DNA of 42,663 bases from Petrocella sp. FN5 (GTDB taxonomy: Bacteria; Bacillota; Clostridia; Lachnospirales; Vallitaleaceae), in NCBI RefSeq assembly GCF_029210395.1, contig NZ_JARGDP010000023.1, positions 1 to 42,663 on the forward strand, read 5' to 3'. This document shows, piece by piece, positions 25,692 to 34,231 of the stretch; within the stretch, counting starts at the first letter, position 1, and the number at the start of each line of letters is the position of its first letter. A model generated the notes under the pieces. The model saw only the letters and a list, made by a program, of their open reading frames with translations, had not been told where the DNA came from and did not search any database. Position numbers and translations under genes: made by a program.

Positions 25692-27946
25692 TATCGCTTC
25701 GTTGGGTAAGTCTCAAAAGTTTCAAGAATCGATTGATATAGAGCCGCTCCTGATGTTTTCAGGAAGTTCTCATCCTTAAGTTTGGCCGCATCACCTACAT
25801 TGGTTAAAAATCCGACCTCAACAAGAATTGCCGGCATGCTGGTATTCTTAAGAAGGTATAAATTCTCTCTTTGTTTGAGTCCTCTGTCCATCATGCCTGT
25901 ATAAGCAACTATATTCTTTTGGAATATCTGAGCTAATTTTGGTGATGTTAGCTTATTCTGTGCACTTGATGGGAAATACAAGGTCTCTGTACCGTTATGA
26001 CTTGCATTAAAAGCATTGTTATGGATACTTACAAAGAAATCCGCTCCCACTTCATTAGCAAGATCACATCTTTCCTGCAAAGATGGAAATGTATCCGTTA
26101 ATCTTGTATAGTAGACTTTAATGTTGGTATCTGCATCTAAATGATTTTTGAGATACAAAAGCATCTTCAGATTAACATCTTTTTCAAGTAAGCCATTAGC
26201 TACTGCGCCTGGGTCACGTCCGCCATGACCTGCATCAATGACAACAATTTTGTCAAAAAGCTCTCTAGGTCTGTAGGCTTTAATCTCAATCCGGTCACCG
26301 ACTTCTTCAATCCTGTATTCATATATTGTATTTGATTTGATGATGATTTGGGTCTGATCTTTACTGTTTTGGGAAATATCTATGGTTTCTATTAGGCCGT
26401 CATGGACTTTAACTGAGCCTTTTCCAAATACATTCCCATAATTACCTGCTAATGTAATATAGAAAGTTTTATTTCTGTAATCATTTTCATAGATAATACC
26501 ATCCATATCTATGGCGACATCCACATGTTCTAAGGCAATTACAGGTTTGGTCTCATTTTTATACTCAATATTCTCATAAGTAGGTTCTCTAAACTGAATC
26601 ATTGTTTCGTCACCGGTTGATTTTACCACTTCATAATCCGCTTGACCATCGGTTTCAACAACGATACGTGTTTTGGTTGCCTCAAACTGAGCGGTTCGTA
26701 TTTTCTCTACATACTGACCAGATGCTTCACTTTCCTTGGTCCCAAGCAAAGATGTTGTATTGGCAAAATCAATGACCACACGATCCGGATTTGAAAGACG
26801 GAAAATGTTCACATCCGGTGCCGCTACACCTTTAACACTAATAAAATCACCTTGATTATTCTGTCCTAGTAGAATATCGTGAATATTATTTTCCGAAGTT
26901 GTTACAAGAATTTCTGTACGATTCTTATTAAATGCTACATCCAGTTTGATGGATTCATTTTTTAAATCGAACACGATACGTGTTGCATTAGGATTCGTAC
27001 TGTATTGGCTGGACCTAATACTTGTCAATATAGGATTTGAGTCATATTTTTTCTCACTTGGTAAACCGGATACGGAACTTGATATATCAATGACAAGCTT
27101 TTTATCCCATAAGGTATATTTCACCTCCGATATAGCGGAGGTTGCCTTAATCACAAATCGATTCATAGAACCGGATGTATCATAAGAAATGTCTGAAATC
27201 CTGGTCTCAGGATGGTTTTCTGCTGTAAGGGCTATAGAGTCTTTATTTGATGAAATGGCTTCCATTTGTTCTTTGGTTGCTGACCAATGAACAGGTGTGT
27301 TTTTAAGTTCTGTCGGTAAGGTTTTGTTTGCACCTTCACCTGTGATGCCTTCCAACTTTTCACCGTCTATAATATTGGTTTCAGGTTCCGTTACTTCAGG
27401 CACTTCAGGTTCTTTTGGCATGTCTACAACCAAATCCGCGTTGGTTAACATGGCTGTATAACTGCTGTTATCCCAATCCACTTCAAAGCCCAAGACTTCT
27501 GAAACAAATCTAAGGGGAATCATGGTCTTTGGATGGTCTTTGTTAAGATCTCGCACCAGCTTAGCCGGTACATCCAACTCATGGGGTTTTCCATTGACAT
27601 ATGCCGTTTTATCATTAATGGCTAAGACAATAAATTGATCTCGGTAAGTGATGTATACTTCTTCCGTCTTGCCATTCCATTCCACCTTAGCGCCAATAGC
27701 ATCTGATTCAAAAATCTCTCTTACGGGCACCAAAGTTCTGTTTCCTATGATTACTGCCGGCATATCACCGGTCTTGATTTCTTTCTCATTAATGACAACG
27801 GTGACCAGCCTGCTATCGTATTTATATACATTTTGGTCGTATTCAAGGTATAGTTCTTTGGTTTGATTGCCTGCAAAAACGGTGATTTGAAATAAATTTA
27901 TAATAAGTGCAGTAAGCACCAAAAGACTTATGAATCGCTTCATCAT
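25691..27946 (-). CDS. Secreted N-acetylmuramoyl-L-alanine amidase with stalk domains
   Basis: A 751-residue exported peptidoglycan hydrolase cutting the bond between MurNAc and the stem peptide. A signal peptide (FISLLVLTALIINLFQITVFAG) is followed by copper amine oxidase N-like stalk repeats (about 30-180: ERTLVPVREIFE-type segments), then AMIN-like beta domains (about 250-455) and a C-terminal Amidase_3 domain (about 565-745). The zinc-site motifs are VVIDAGHGGRDPGAV, VSIHNNAFN and LVEVGFLTN. The AMIN domain usually directs such enzymes to wall sites. AGGAG precedes two tandem ATGs; 27946 or 27943 may be used. Single gene. Confidence 0.93.
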   Translation of the reverse strand: MMKRFISLLVLTALIINLFQITVFAGNQTKELYLEYDQNVYKYDSRLVTVVINEKEIKTGDMPAVIIGNRTLVPVREIFESDAIGAKVEWNGKTEEVYITYRDQFIVLAINDKTAYVNGKPHELDVPAKLVRDLNKDHPKTMIPLRFVSEVLGFEVDWDNSSYTAMLTNADLVVDMPKEPEVPEVTEPETNIIDGEKLEGITGEGANKTLPTELKNTPVHWSATKEQMEAISSNKDSIALTAENHPETRISDISYDTSGSMNRFVIKATSAISEVKYTLWDKKLVIDISSSVSGLPSEKKYDSNPILTSIRSSQYSTNPNATRIVFDLKNESIKLDVAFNKNRTEILVTTSENNIHDILLGQNNQGDFISVKGVAAPDVNIFRLSNPDRVVIDFANTTSLLGTKESEASGQYVEKIRTAQFEATKTRIVVETDGQADYEVVKSTGDETMIQFREPTYENIEYKNETKPVIALEHVDVAIDMDGIIYENDYRNKTFYITLAGNYGNVFGKGSVKVHDGLIETIDISQNSKDQTQIIIKSNTIYEYRIEEVGDRIEIKAYRPRELFDKIVVIDAGHGGRDPGAVANGLLEKDVNLKMLLYLKNHLDADTNIKVYYTRLTDTFPSLQERCDLANEVGADFFVSIHNNAFNASHNGTETLYFPSSAQNKLTSPKLAQIFQKNIVAYTGMMDRGLKQRENLYLLKNTSMPAILVEVGFLTNVGDAAKLKDENFLKTSGAALYQSILETFETYPTKR

Positions 27947-28011
27947 ATACTCTCCTTTGAGGTGGCATCCAGATTAAACGGTTTAGTGCCGACGCATGTT
28001 CAACAACCTAA

Positions 28012-28020
28012 ATTATAACA
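28012..28020 (-). promoter_or_regulatory. Extended -10 promoter of the amidase gene
   Basis: Minus strand TGT followed by TATAAT (28012-28017), an extended -10, without a good -35. The leader is about 60 nt. Confidence 0.55.
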
Positions 28021-28102
28021 AAGTTAATAGGATTAATAAAGTCTTCTGCCGTCATTTTAATCTAACCGTAATACTTGTTCAAAAAATATACACATCAAAA
28101 TG

Positions 28103-28636
28103 CTAACTGATATGATCTAATACAATCCTTGCCAGATAGGGTTTTGTTGCCTTTGCCACATAGCCAATAAAGATACCGGCCACGACTGCCGACACTACAA
28201 GTATCGGAAAGTAGGTCATAGCAACATAGGCACTACCCGTTATAATGGATACAATTATAATTTGACCAATATTATGACAAATCGCACCAACCACACTGAT
28301 GCCTACAATACTCACCTTGTCTTTTGGGATACTGGACATCAATAACATACCGGTTGCACTTAACAAGCCACCTGCCATACTATACCAAAGACTCATCATG
28401 CTACCAATAAATATGGATGCCAATATTACCCTTAAAACAACTAGAAAATACACGTCTTTGGGTCGGTATAAGTTAATAGCCAATAAGGTAACGACATTGG
28501 CCAAGCCTAATTTTATGCCAGGAACCGCAAAGCTTATAGGAATAAATCTTTCAAAATAACTAAGAACCAATGCAATGGCAATTAATAATCCTAGAATAAT
28601 CATACGTCGCAGAGGTAATTTATTGTGAAATTGCAT
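28103..28636 (-). CDS. Gx transporter family protein (Hpre_diP_synt_I)
   Basis: A 177-residue membrane protein with about five helices, matching the Gx transporter family PF07456, formerly called heptaprenyl diphosphate synthase component I. Typical features are the SYFERFIPISFAVPGIKLGLANVVTL segment and GGLLSATGMLLM. These look like S-component-like transporters; the substrate is not established. Start chosen at ATG 28634-28636, overlapping the end of the NusG_II gene by 17 nt. The two families are commonly found as a pair. Confidence 0.85.
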   Translation of the reverse strand: MQFHNKLPLRRMIILGLLIAIALVLSYFERFIPISFAVPGIKLGLANVVTLLAINLYRPKDVYFLVVLRVILASIFIGSMMSLWYSMAGGLLSATGMLLMSSIPKDKVSIVGISVVGAICHNIGQIIIVSIITGSAYVAMTYFPILVVSAVVAGIFIGYVAKATKPYLARIVLDHIS

Positions 28637-28994
28637 CAAACTCTACCTCACCTTCTCCTTGCACTAGAACATGAAAACGAAAAGGCAAACACACAATGTT
28701 CTGATTCGGCCTAAAAATATCACTGCTGCTTACACAGATTTGATCTGGGCAGGTTGCTTCAATAATACTCGCTTTATGATCATGGATTTCAAGTACATTC
28801 CTTCCATTCTCTGTTTCATAAGTAAATATGCCGTCTTCATCTAGGGGTAACACCTCTAACAATTCCCCATCTACATAGACTTCGACATTCAAATGATCTG
28901 TCTCTAAACTCTTTTGACCCACTGCCATAATCAAATAAACCAATAATGCAATTAACAGGCCACTCCCTATAATAATTAAGTCGTTTTTTTTCAT
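28620..28994 (-). CDS. NusG domain II-containing membrane-anchored protein
   Basis: A 124-residue protein with an N-terminal membrane helix (about 5-24) and an extracytoplasmic NusG_II domain (PF07009) carrying the cysteine motif ATCPDQICVSS and NIVCLPFRFHV. It is unrelated in function to the transcription factor NusG. Such proteins often pair with Gx transporters and, in some Firmicutes, occur near flavin-based electron transfer genes; none of those partners is seen in this window. AAGGAAG precedes the ATG. Confidence 0.88.
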   Translation of the reverse strand: MKKNDLIIIGSGLLIALLVYLIMAVGQKSLETDHLNVEVYVDGELLEVLPLDEDGIFTYETENGRNVLEIHDHKASIIEATCPDQICVSSSDIFRPNQNIVCLPFRFHVLVQGEGEVEFDAISQ

Positions 28995-29048
28995 TTTTTT
29001 CTTCCTTTACCTATTTGAACTCCTCCAAGTGGGGAAAGTTGAGTTTAT

Positions 29049-29085
29049 AACATGACACCCATATAATGCACATGGGTGTCATGTT
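29049..29085 (-). terminator. Long hairpin at the end of the hydrolase gene
   Basis: AACATGACACCCAT (29049-29062) pairs perfectly with ATGGGTGTCATGTT (29072-29085), 14 bp over 9 nt. The stem includes the hydrolase stop codon (29079-29081). The downstream sequence is not T-rich, so termination efficiency is uncertain. Confidence 0.6.
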
Positions 29086-30002
29086 GTTGATACTAAAGCT
29101 TGATTCAGCCAATCAAGAATCTTTTCATAGGTCTCATTTCTATTTACTTCATTTAATATTTCATGTCGCATACCCGGCATCAATATAAGTTCATGGTCAA
29201 TACCCAAGTTTCTATAGGTTTCACTGAGTTTTTTTATACCCTCACCCATCTTACCTGCTGAATCAGCTTCTCCCGAAATAAACAAGGTTTTGATTTTGGG
29301 AAAGCCACGCATAAGCATGGTATTATTGGCTTCTAGCGTACCTCTTGACAAGGTCTCGTAAAAACTGGGGGTGTAATTATATCCACATAGTGGATCTTCG
29401 CTATATGACGTAACGGTTTCAGGATTAGAGCAAATCCAATCAAAAGGTGTCTTAGGATTATTGACTGTCTTATTATGCACACCAACAGATAAATAATTGA
29501 GGAAATGATTGGGTTGATTCGGTTTTATATACTCAGAAAAACGGCTAAGTATAATACCTAGCTTTGCTAATAACTTGGAAGTTATGGGTGATCCCATAAC
29601 TATGGCCCCAGAAAGCTGTGTTTGGTGGGATTGAAGGTAGCTTCTAAGAATAAGAGACCCCATACTGTGCCCTAGCATGAACATAGGTTGGTTAACATAT
29701 AACTTGTTATACGCTCTTTGAACAATACCAACATCCTCAACAATGGCATCCCAAGAATCCGTTCTATCAAAAAATCCGGCTTCATGATGACCGATACTGT
29801 ATCCATGTTGACGATGATCGTGAGCCCAAACAACAAAACCTTGTTTACAAAGATATTTTGCAAAATCGTCATACCTTAAACAATGTTCAGCCATACCGTG
29901 TAAAATATGTAAACAGCCTTTCATCTTGCCTTTAGGTGTCCATTTTCTTATTAATATCGGGCTCTCATTATACCCTTCCATAACAACTGTTTCATAATCC
30001 AA
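29079..30002 (-). CDS. Alpha/beta hydrolase, monoacylglycerol lipase/lysophospholipase-like
   Basis: A 307-residue alpha/beta hydrolase of the Hydrolase_4 (serine aminopeptidase S33-like) group. Motifs: LHILHGMAEHCLRYDDFAKYL (oxyanion HG and lysophospholipase signature), AHDHRQHGYS, the nucleophile elbow MLGHSMGSLI, an Asp region LFISGEADS and the catalytic His in MPGMRHEILNE. Probably a cytosolic monoglyceride or lysophospholipid lipase. Start is TTG 30000-30002 with AGGAGG 7 nt upstream; it lies 12 nt after the DHH gene stop. Last gene of the unit starting at 33848. Confidence 0.88.
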   Translation of the reverse strand: MDYETVVMEGYNESPILIRKWTPKGKMKGCLHILHGMAEHCLRYDDFAKYLCKQGFVVWAHDHRQHGYSIGHHEAGFFDRTDSWDAIVEDVGIVQRAYNKLYVNQPMFMLGHSMGSLILRSYLQSHQTQLSGAIVMGSPITSKLLAKLGIILSRFSEYIKPNQPNHFLNYLSVGVHNKTVNNPKTPFDWICSNPETVTSYSEDPLCGYNYTPSFYETLSRGTLEANNTMLMRGFPKIKTLFISGEADSAGKMGEGIKKLSETYRNLGIDHELILMPGMRHEILNEVNRNETYEKILDWLNQALVSTT

Positions 30003-30014
30003 TGCAACACCTCC

Positions 30015-31001
30015 TTATAAACTATTTTCCTTCTCAAGATAAGAGAGGACTCTATACCTAACATAGGTATTGAGTTCTTTATTCTCCAAAAAATGCATTT
30101 CGCTCTTCCTAATGAACCCTCCTGCCATTTCTTCATGTCCACCACCAACGCCTTGATTATTCAAAATATACCGTACCAAGTCATTGGCTCTAACCTCTTT
30201 AAGACCACTACGAATTGAAAACTTGATGCCGTCTTCTCTTTTAGCATAGGATACTACGATTGCAACACCCTCAATGGTGTAAACCATGTCACTGATGGTT
30301 CCAAGCAAAGAGTCATTACAATCTTCAATATGTATAAATCCAATATTACCATAGATTTCAATGTTTTGTAAGGCTTTGGCATAGGCATATATATCCTCTT
30401 TGCCAATTTCATTCATACGTAAATTTTTGATCATAGTAAAATCGGCATACTTATAAAGCCAATAAAACATTTCTGCATCAGCATTATTATTATATCTGGT
30501 TAGATTATCTGTATCTGTCATAATACCATAAACCATTGCGGTTGCAGCCTCAAGAGAAGGTTCCACCCCCATCTCCTGGTAATACCCTGCAACCATAGAA
30601 GAACATGCGCCCATTTCAGTGCGAATGTCTTCAAATTCATACTTAGCCTTACTCATGTTACTATGATGATCGATGACCCCAACCCGCTTAACTTGCAAAT
30701 CCGTCAGATTAGAATTGCCTCTTTGAGCATCTATGAATATAATGAAATCTTCCTTATTTATGAAAAAGCCTTCCTCAATACTTTCAAGCTTAATATTAAA
30801 CATATCAACCATACGTTTGGAATTGGCTTTTTCAATCCGATCACCATATATGATCTTACTTGGTATCCCAAACCGTTCAAGAAGCATGCCTAAGGCAAAG
30901 CTACTAGCAATTGCATCCGGATCCGGAATATTGTGTGGCTGTATGTATACCTTATTTTGTTCTTTTAGTATGTTTAATAACATCTGAAATCTTTTGGCCA
31001 T
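30015..31001 (-). CDS. DHH-family phosphoesterase, NrnA-like
   Basis: A 328-residue DHH/DHHA1 protein related to NrnA, which degrades short oligoribonucleotides (nanoRNA), pGpG/pApA and pAp. Visible motifs: IPDPDAIASSFALG (motif I), IFIDAQRGN, GVIDHHSNMS (DHH motif), and the DHHA1 motif GVGGGHEEMAGGFI. The first motif reads PDPDAIASS where many NrnA proteins have PDGDAxGS, so activity may differ. As pApA is the breakdown product of c-di-AMP, it may help recycle that messenger. GAGGGACTTCTT precedes the ATG. No terminator separates it from its neighbours. Confidence 0.85.
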   Translation of the reverse strand: MAKRFQMLLNILKEQNKVYIQPHNIPDPDAIASSFALGMLLERFGIPSKIIYGDRIEKANSKRMVDMFNIKLESIEEGFFINKEDFIIFIDAQRGNSNLTDLQVKRVGVIDHHSNMSKAKYEFEDIRTEMGACSSMVAGYYQEMGVEPSLEAATAMVYGIMTDTDNLTRYNNNADAEMFYWLYKYADFTMIKNLRMNEIGKEDIYAYAKALQNIEIYGNIGFIHIEDCNDSLLGTISDMVYTIEGVAIVVSYAKREDGIKFSIRSGLKEVRANDLVRYILNNQGVGGGHEEMAGGFIRKSEMHFLENKELNTYVRYRVLSYLEKENSL

Positions 31002-31053
31002 AAGAAGTCCCTCATTGTTCTAATCGTATACTATGTTTAATATCATACCTTTT

Positions 31054-32691
31054 CTAATTTTTTGTAAATGCTTTTAAGCATACATTACTCTCTAATACCT
31101 TTTCAGTGCTTTCCCAAGATAAGCCGTCAAAACTCATATAACCTCTTCCGTCTGAGAGATCTACATCTTTTAACCAAGCTACATCTTTATCATATTCTGC
31201 CGCTACCGGGTACAAACTATCCGGTGTCGTCACCTTAACTATGACTGCAAATGTACCATCCACAGGAATGCCTGTATTAAACTTAACTGTATAATAGCCT
31301 GCATAATCGAATGCCCCTCGTGTTATAAGCTTTTTCTTTGAAAAATCCGCTTCGGATTCGAATTGCTCTACAACATAAACCTCATAACTGGTATCCATGT
31401 CTGTTGCGTAAAAACTAACAGCTTCCAGTGTTTCTTTTTTATTTGTAGTGTACACATTTGAAAAGAAAGCTGTGTCTTTACCAAATCCTATTCTTCCAAC
31501 CCATCCCAACCAATCACTTTGATAAATGTTATCATAATTTTTATTTGATTCTATTTTTGTATAAACAATATTTTCCTTACCTATAAGAACGTCGTCGTAG
31601 GATACGTAGAAATAACCTTGGTCACCAAATGTAGATCCATAGCTATTACGACAAATAAACGCTCCATTTCTCTTAGGTGGTGTTGTGAAATTGGTTGCAC
31701 TGTATGTGTCATCCCATCCAACTATTACCACATCATGATTAGGTAAGGATTGACCTTTATAGTAAAAAGCAAAGGTCTTAGGATTGTAGGCATCGCCAAG
31801 TTCCTGTTGGGCTATATCTCTAATATGAATGGATGTCTGTACACCACCATATTTCATAATTGCTCTTTTTATAGCTGAGTAGTCTTTGTTCGGTAATATA
31901 ATTGCTTCTTGAACATGAACCGCAGCTTTTAGATTTGGATTGGTTTTTCCGTCCCCATAAGGATCTTCTGATTCTAGAACAGGTCCAGACCACCTTGCAA
32001 GATAAGCAAGAGAAATCTGAAAATCGCCACCTTCATTTTGTGTTAAGTTGTAACCATGATTAAGACTAATATGGTCTTCCGAGAAATCAAAAACCTGACC
32101 CGGCAAAAGAGATGACTCAATCGCACCCAAAGTAGCAAAGGCCCAACAGGCTCCGATATCCAATTGGTCTTTGACCGGCGTAACCTTACCTATATTTCTA
32201 AGGTCATATACTTCCGGTAGCCGACTGATAATCGGTGCCGCTGTATAAGTTACATTAACTCTTTTTTGGCTTTCAACCCATTCTACATTAGAACCGAAGG
32301 CCTCCATAACAGCTCGAATGGGAATATAGGTACGGTTATTGATTATGACCGCTTTTGTATCTATTTCAATGAGTTTCGTATTTCTTATAATATGATTTTT
32401 TTCAATCGGTACACGAACTTCTACACTGCCTTTTGTAGCCACCGCAACTTTACTGTTATCTATCCACTGAACATTGGCACCAAAAGCTTCTAGTACCGCT
32501 CTAAAGGGTATCAAGGTTCTGTTTGTTTGGTCTATAAAAGGGATTCCGTAATCTGCATTAAATTCCACCTTCTGATTGTTCAGATAAACATCTAAAGTGG
32601 ATGCCATGACAGAGCTTGTCGGTACCCACCTGGTTACCGGACTCATGTTCATCATGACCAATAGTAAAATAAAACATATAATTCTTTTCAT
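31054..32691 (-). CDS. Secreted papain-family (C1) cysteine peptidase with stalk domains
   Basis: A 545-residue exported protein. Signal peptide (residues 1-30), then two copper amine oxidase N-like stalk repeats (about 33-150, each with RTLIPFRAVLEAFGANVQW or TYIPIRAVMEAFGSNVEWV). A C1A peptidase domain (about 160-400) has oxyanion Gln in VKDQ, catalytic Cys182 in GACWAFAT, His319 in PNHDVVIVGWDD and Asn349 in CRNSYG. A C-terminal beta-rich domain (about 400-540) resembles the Lectin_like domain seen after such peptidases. Its ATG overlaps the previous gene's TAA by one base and lacks a strong ribosome binding site, suggesting coupling. Confidence 0.9.
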   Translation of the reverse strand: MKRIICFILLLVMMNMSPVTRWVPTSSVMASTLDVYLNNQKVEFNADYGIPFIDQTNRTLIPFRAVLEAFGANVQWIDNSKVAVATKGSVEVRVPIEKNHIIRNTKLIEIDTKAVIINNRTYIPIRAVMEAFGSNVEWVESQKRVNVTYTAAPIISRLPEVYDLRNIGKVTPVKDQLDIGACWAFATLGAIESSLLPGQVFDFSEDHISLNHGYNLTQNEGGDFQISLAYLARWSGPVLESEDPYGDGKTNPNLKAAVHVQEAIILPNKDYSAIKRAIMKYGGVQTSIHIRDIAQQELGDAYNPKTFAFYYKGQSLPNHDVVIVGWDDTYSATNFTTPPKRNGAFICRNSYGSTFGDQGYFYVSYDDVLIGKENIVYTKIESNKNYDNIYQSDWLGWVGRIGFGKDTAFFSNVYTTNKKETLEAVSFYATDMDTSYEVYVVEQFESEADFSKKKLITRGAFDYAGYYTVKFNTGIPVDGTFAVIVKVTTPDSLYPVAAEYDKDVAWLKDVDLSDGRGYMSFDGLSWESTEKVLESNVCLKAFTKN

Positions 32692-33848
32692 TAGCTATCA
32701 GCTCTTTCTATCTTGGGTGGGCGTTTACCTAAATACTGATATAAATTGGTTTTTAACATCCCGTTATATAGCTTTCTCTTCTTTTGTGCCTTTTGTCCAA
32801 AATGCTTTTCAAATTCTTCAAATGAGGTCAAAATATAATAAGACCAATCTTCCAAACTTGTAAAGCTTTGACCCATCGTTTTATATAAGTCTTCTACTTC
32901 ACTTGTATTTGATAGACGCTCACCATAAGGTGGATTCGTCACGATGACGCCATATCTTCGCTTATGGGTTAGTTCTTTAACATCTCTTTCTTGAAAATGT
33001 ATAAAGCTCTCTACGCCTGCATTCACTGCATTTTCCCTAGCTACTTTAAGAATATCACCATCTATATCAAACCCTTGAATATTTAATGACGCATTTGGAT
33101 CATACTTTTTATTGGCTTCATCCACTGCTTCCATCCAAAGATTTTTGGGTATTAGATTTTTCCATCCTTCAGCGGCAAAACTACGGTTTAGGCCAGGGGC
33201 AAGATTGGCACCAATCATAGCGGCTTCAATGACCAAAGTACCTGAGCCACAAAAGGGATCTACAAAAGCTCTGTCCTTATTCCAAACGGATAATAGAATC
33301 AAAGAAGCCGCCAGTGTTTCTGATATGGGCGCTTTTGATGTCATGATTCTATAACCTCTTTTATGTAGGGCTTCAAGAGAAGTGTCCAAACACACACTGA
33401 CCATGTTTTTCTTGATAAATATACGTACTGGATAGGATGCACCTGATTCCTCAAACCATGATTCTTTGTAAAACTGACCCAAACGCTTCACCATTGCTTT
33501 TTTTACAATGCTTTGTATGTCTTTTGAACTAAACAATTCCGACTTGATGGATGATGCTTTTGAAACCCAGAACTTACCGTCTAAAGGTATATATTGCTCC
33601 CAGGCTATGGCTTGAGTTTTCTCAAAAAGTTCCTCAAAACTTCTTGCCTCAAAGCGATCCACCTCAATCATAATCCGTTCTGCTGTCCTTAGCCATATGT
33701 TGCTTCTACAAACAGCCAGGGCATCTCCCTTAAAAATGACCCGTCCGTCTTCAACTTCTATCACTTCATAACCCAAATCTTTTATTTCTTGCTTCAAAAC
33801 CGATTCCAGTCCAAAAAGGCAAGGTGCTAATAATCTATACGCCGACAT
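32691..33848 (-). CDS. THUMP-domain class I methyltransferase, RlmL-like (YpsC family)
   Basis: A 385-residue rRNA methyltransferase of the RlmL/YpsC family (PF01170 plus THUMP), probably making N2-methylguanosine in 23S rRNA. N-terminal ferredoxin-like and THUMP parts (about 1-150), then the SAM-binding core with FVDPFCGSGTLVIEAAM, IQGFDIDGDILKVARENA and the catalytic VTNPPYGERL. Start chosen at ATG 33846-33848 (MSAYRLLAPC) with GGAG 6 nt upstream; the longer reading has a non-conserved extension. It lies next to the MITE-like element and is first of a four-gene run. Confidence 0.92.
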   Translation of the reverse strand: MSAYRLLAPCLFGLESVLKQEIKDLGYEVIEVEDGRVIFKGDALAVCRSNIWLRTAERIMIEVDRFEARSFEELFEKTQAIAWEQYIPLDGKFWVSKASSIKSELFSSKDIQSIVKKAMVKRLGQFYKESWFEESGASYPVRIFIKKNMVSVCLDTSLEALHKRGYRIMTSKAPISETLAASLILLSVWNKDRAFVDPFCGSGTLVIEAAMIGANLAPGLNRSFAAEGWKNLIPKNLWMEAVDEANKKYDPNASLNIQGFDIDGDILKVARENAVNAGVESFIHFQERDVKELTHKRRYGVIVTNPPYGERLSNTSEVEDLYKTMGQSFTSLEDWSYYILTSFEEFEKHFGQKAQKKRKLYNGMLKTNLYQYLGKRPPKIERADS

Positions 33849-33923
33849 GTTGTTCTCCAATCTATTAGACAACCTGTATATAAACATCCAATCTGTATAT
33901 ATAAGGCTTAAGTCATCACTATC
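33849..33923. other. Spacer before the RlmL-like gene
   Basis: Part of the only gene-free stretch above 300 bases (33849-34231). It holds AT-rich sequence with a TATATA-type box near 33895 that could be a weak -10 for the minus-strand operon, but no matching -35 was found. The rest of the stretch is the MITE-like element and a plus-strand promoter. Confidence 0.35.
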
Positions 33924-34046
33924 ATGGTTAAAGGGTCAAAACTAAGTTTCACTAAATTTACATACAATATATAGATTACGTTGATGCATTCATAACTATA
34001 TATTGTATGCAAAAGTTCAACTATATAGTTTTGACACCTTAACCAT
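33924..34046. mobile_element. MITE-like palindromic element with 5-bp flanking repeat
   Basis: A 123-bp non-coding element. Termini are imperfect inverted repeats: left ATGGTTAAAGGGTCAAAACT and right AGTTTTGACACCTTAACCAT differ at two positions over about 21 bp. Inside is a perfect 14-bp inverted repeat CATACAATATATAG / CTATATATTGTATG around a 21-nt loop, so the whole element can fold as one hairpin. Both ends are flanked by CTATC (33919-33923 and 34047-34051), which reads as a 5-bp target-site duplication. No transposase is present, hence non-autonomous. Related end motifs occur at several other spacers in this window. Confidence 0.75.
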
Positions 34047-34171
34047 CTATCTTATTATAAGGGAATCAAAATCCACTTACAACCGCATAAGGTTACAATT
34101 CTATTACCATTTTCTTAATTATAAATTCACATTTCATTATACCCTATTATCATGCTTCACTGAAAAAAGAC

Positions 34172-34200
34172 TTGTTCTTTAATAACCCTTTGCCTATAAT
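34172..34200 (+). promoter_or_regulatory. Promoter of the DUF1189-like gene
   Basis: TTGTTC (34172-34177), 17-nt spacer, TATAAT (34195-34200), about 32 nt before the ATG at 34232. Confidence 0.8.
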
Positions 34201-34231
34201 GGTAATAACATCTGATTAGAAAGAGGTTTTT

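Noticed and set aside
33924-34046. Interpreting the large inverted repeat as a simple bidirectional terminator
   Set aside because: The adjacent genes point away from it, so there is no transcript to end, and it has 5-bp flanking repeats and long imperfect termini typical of MITEs.
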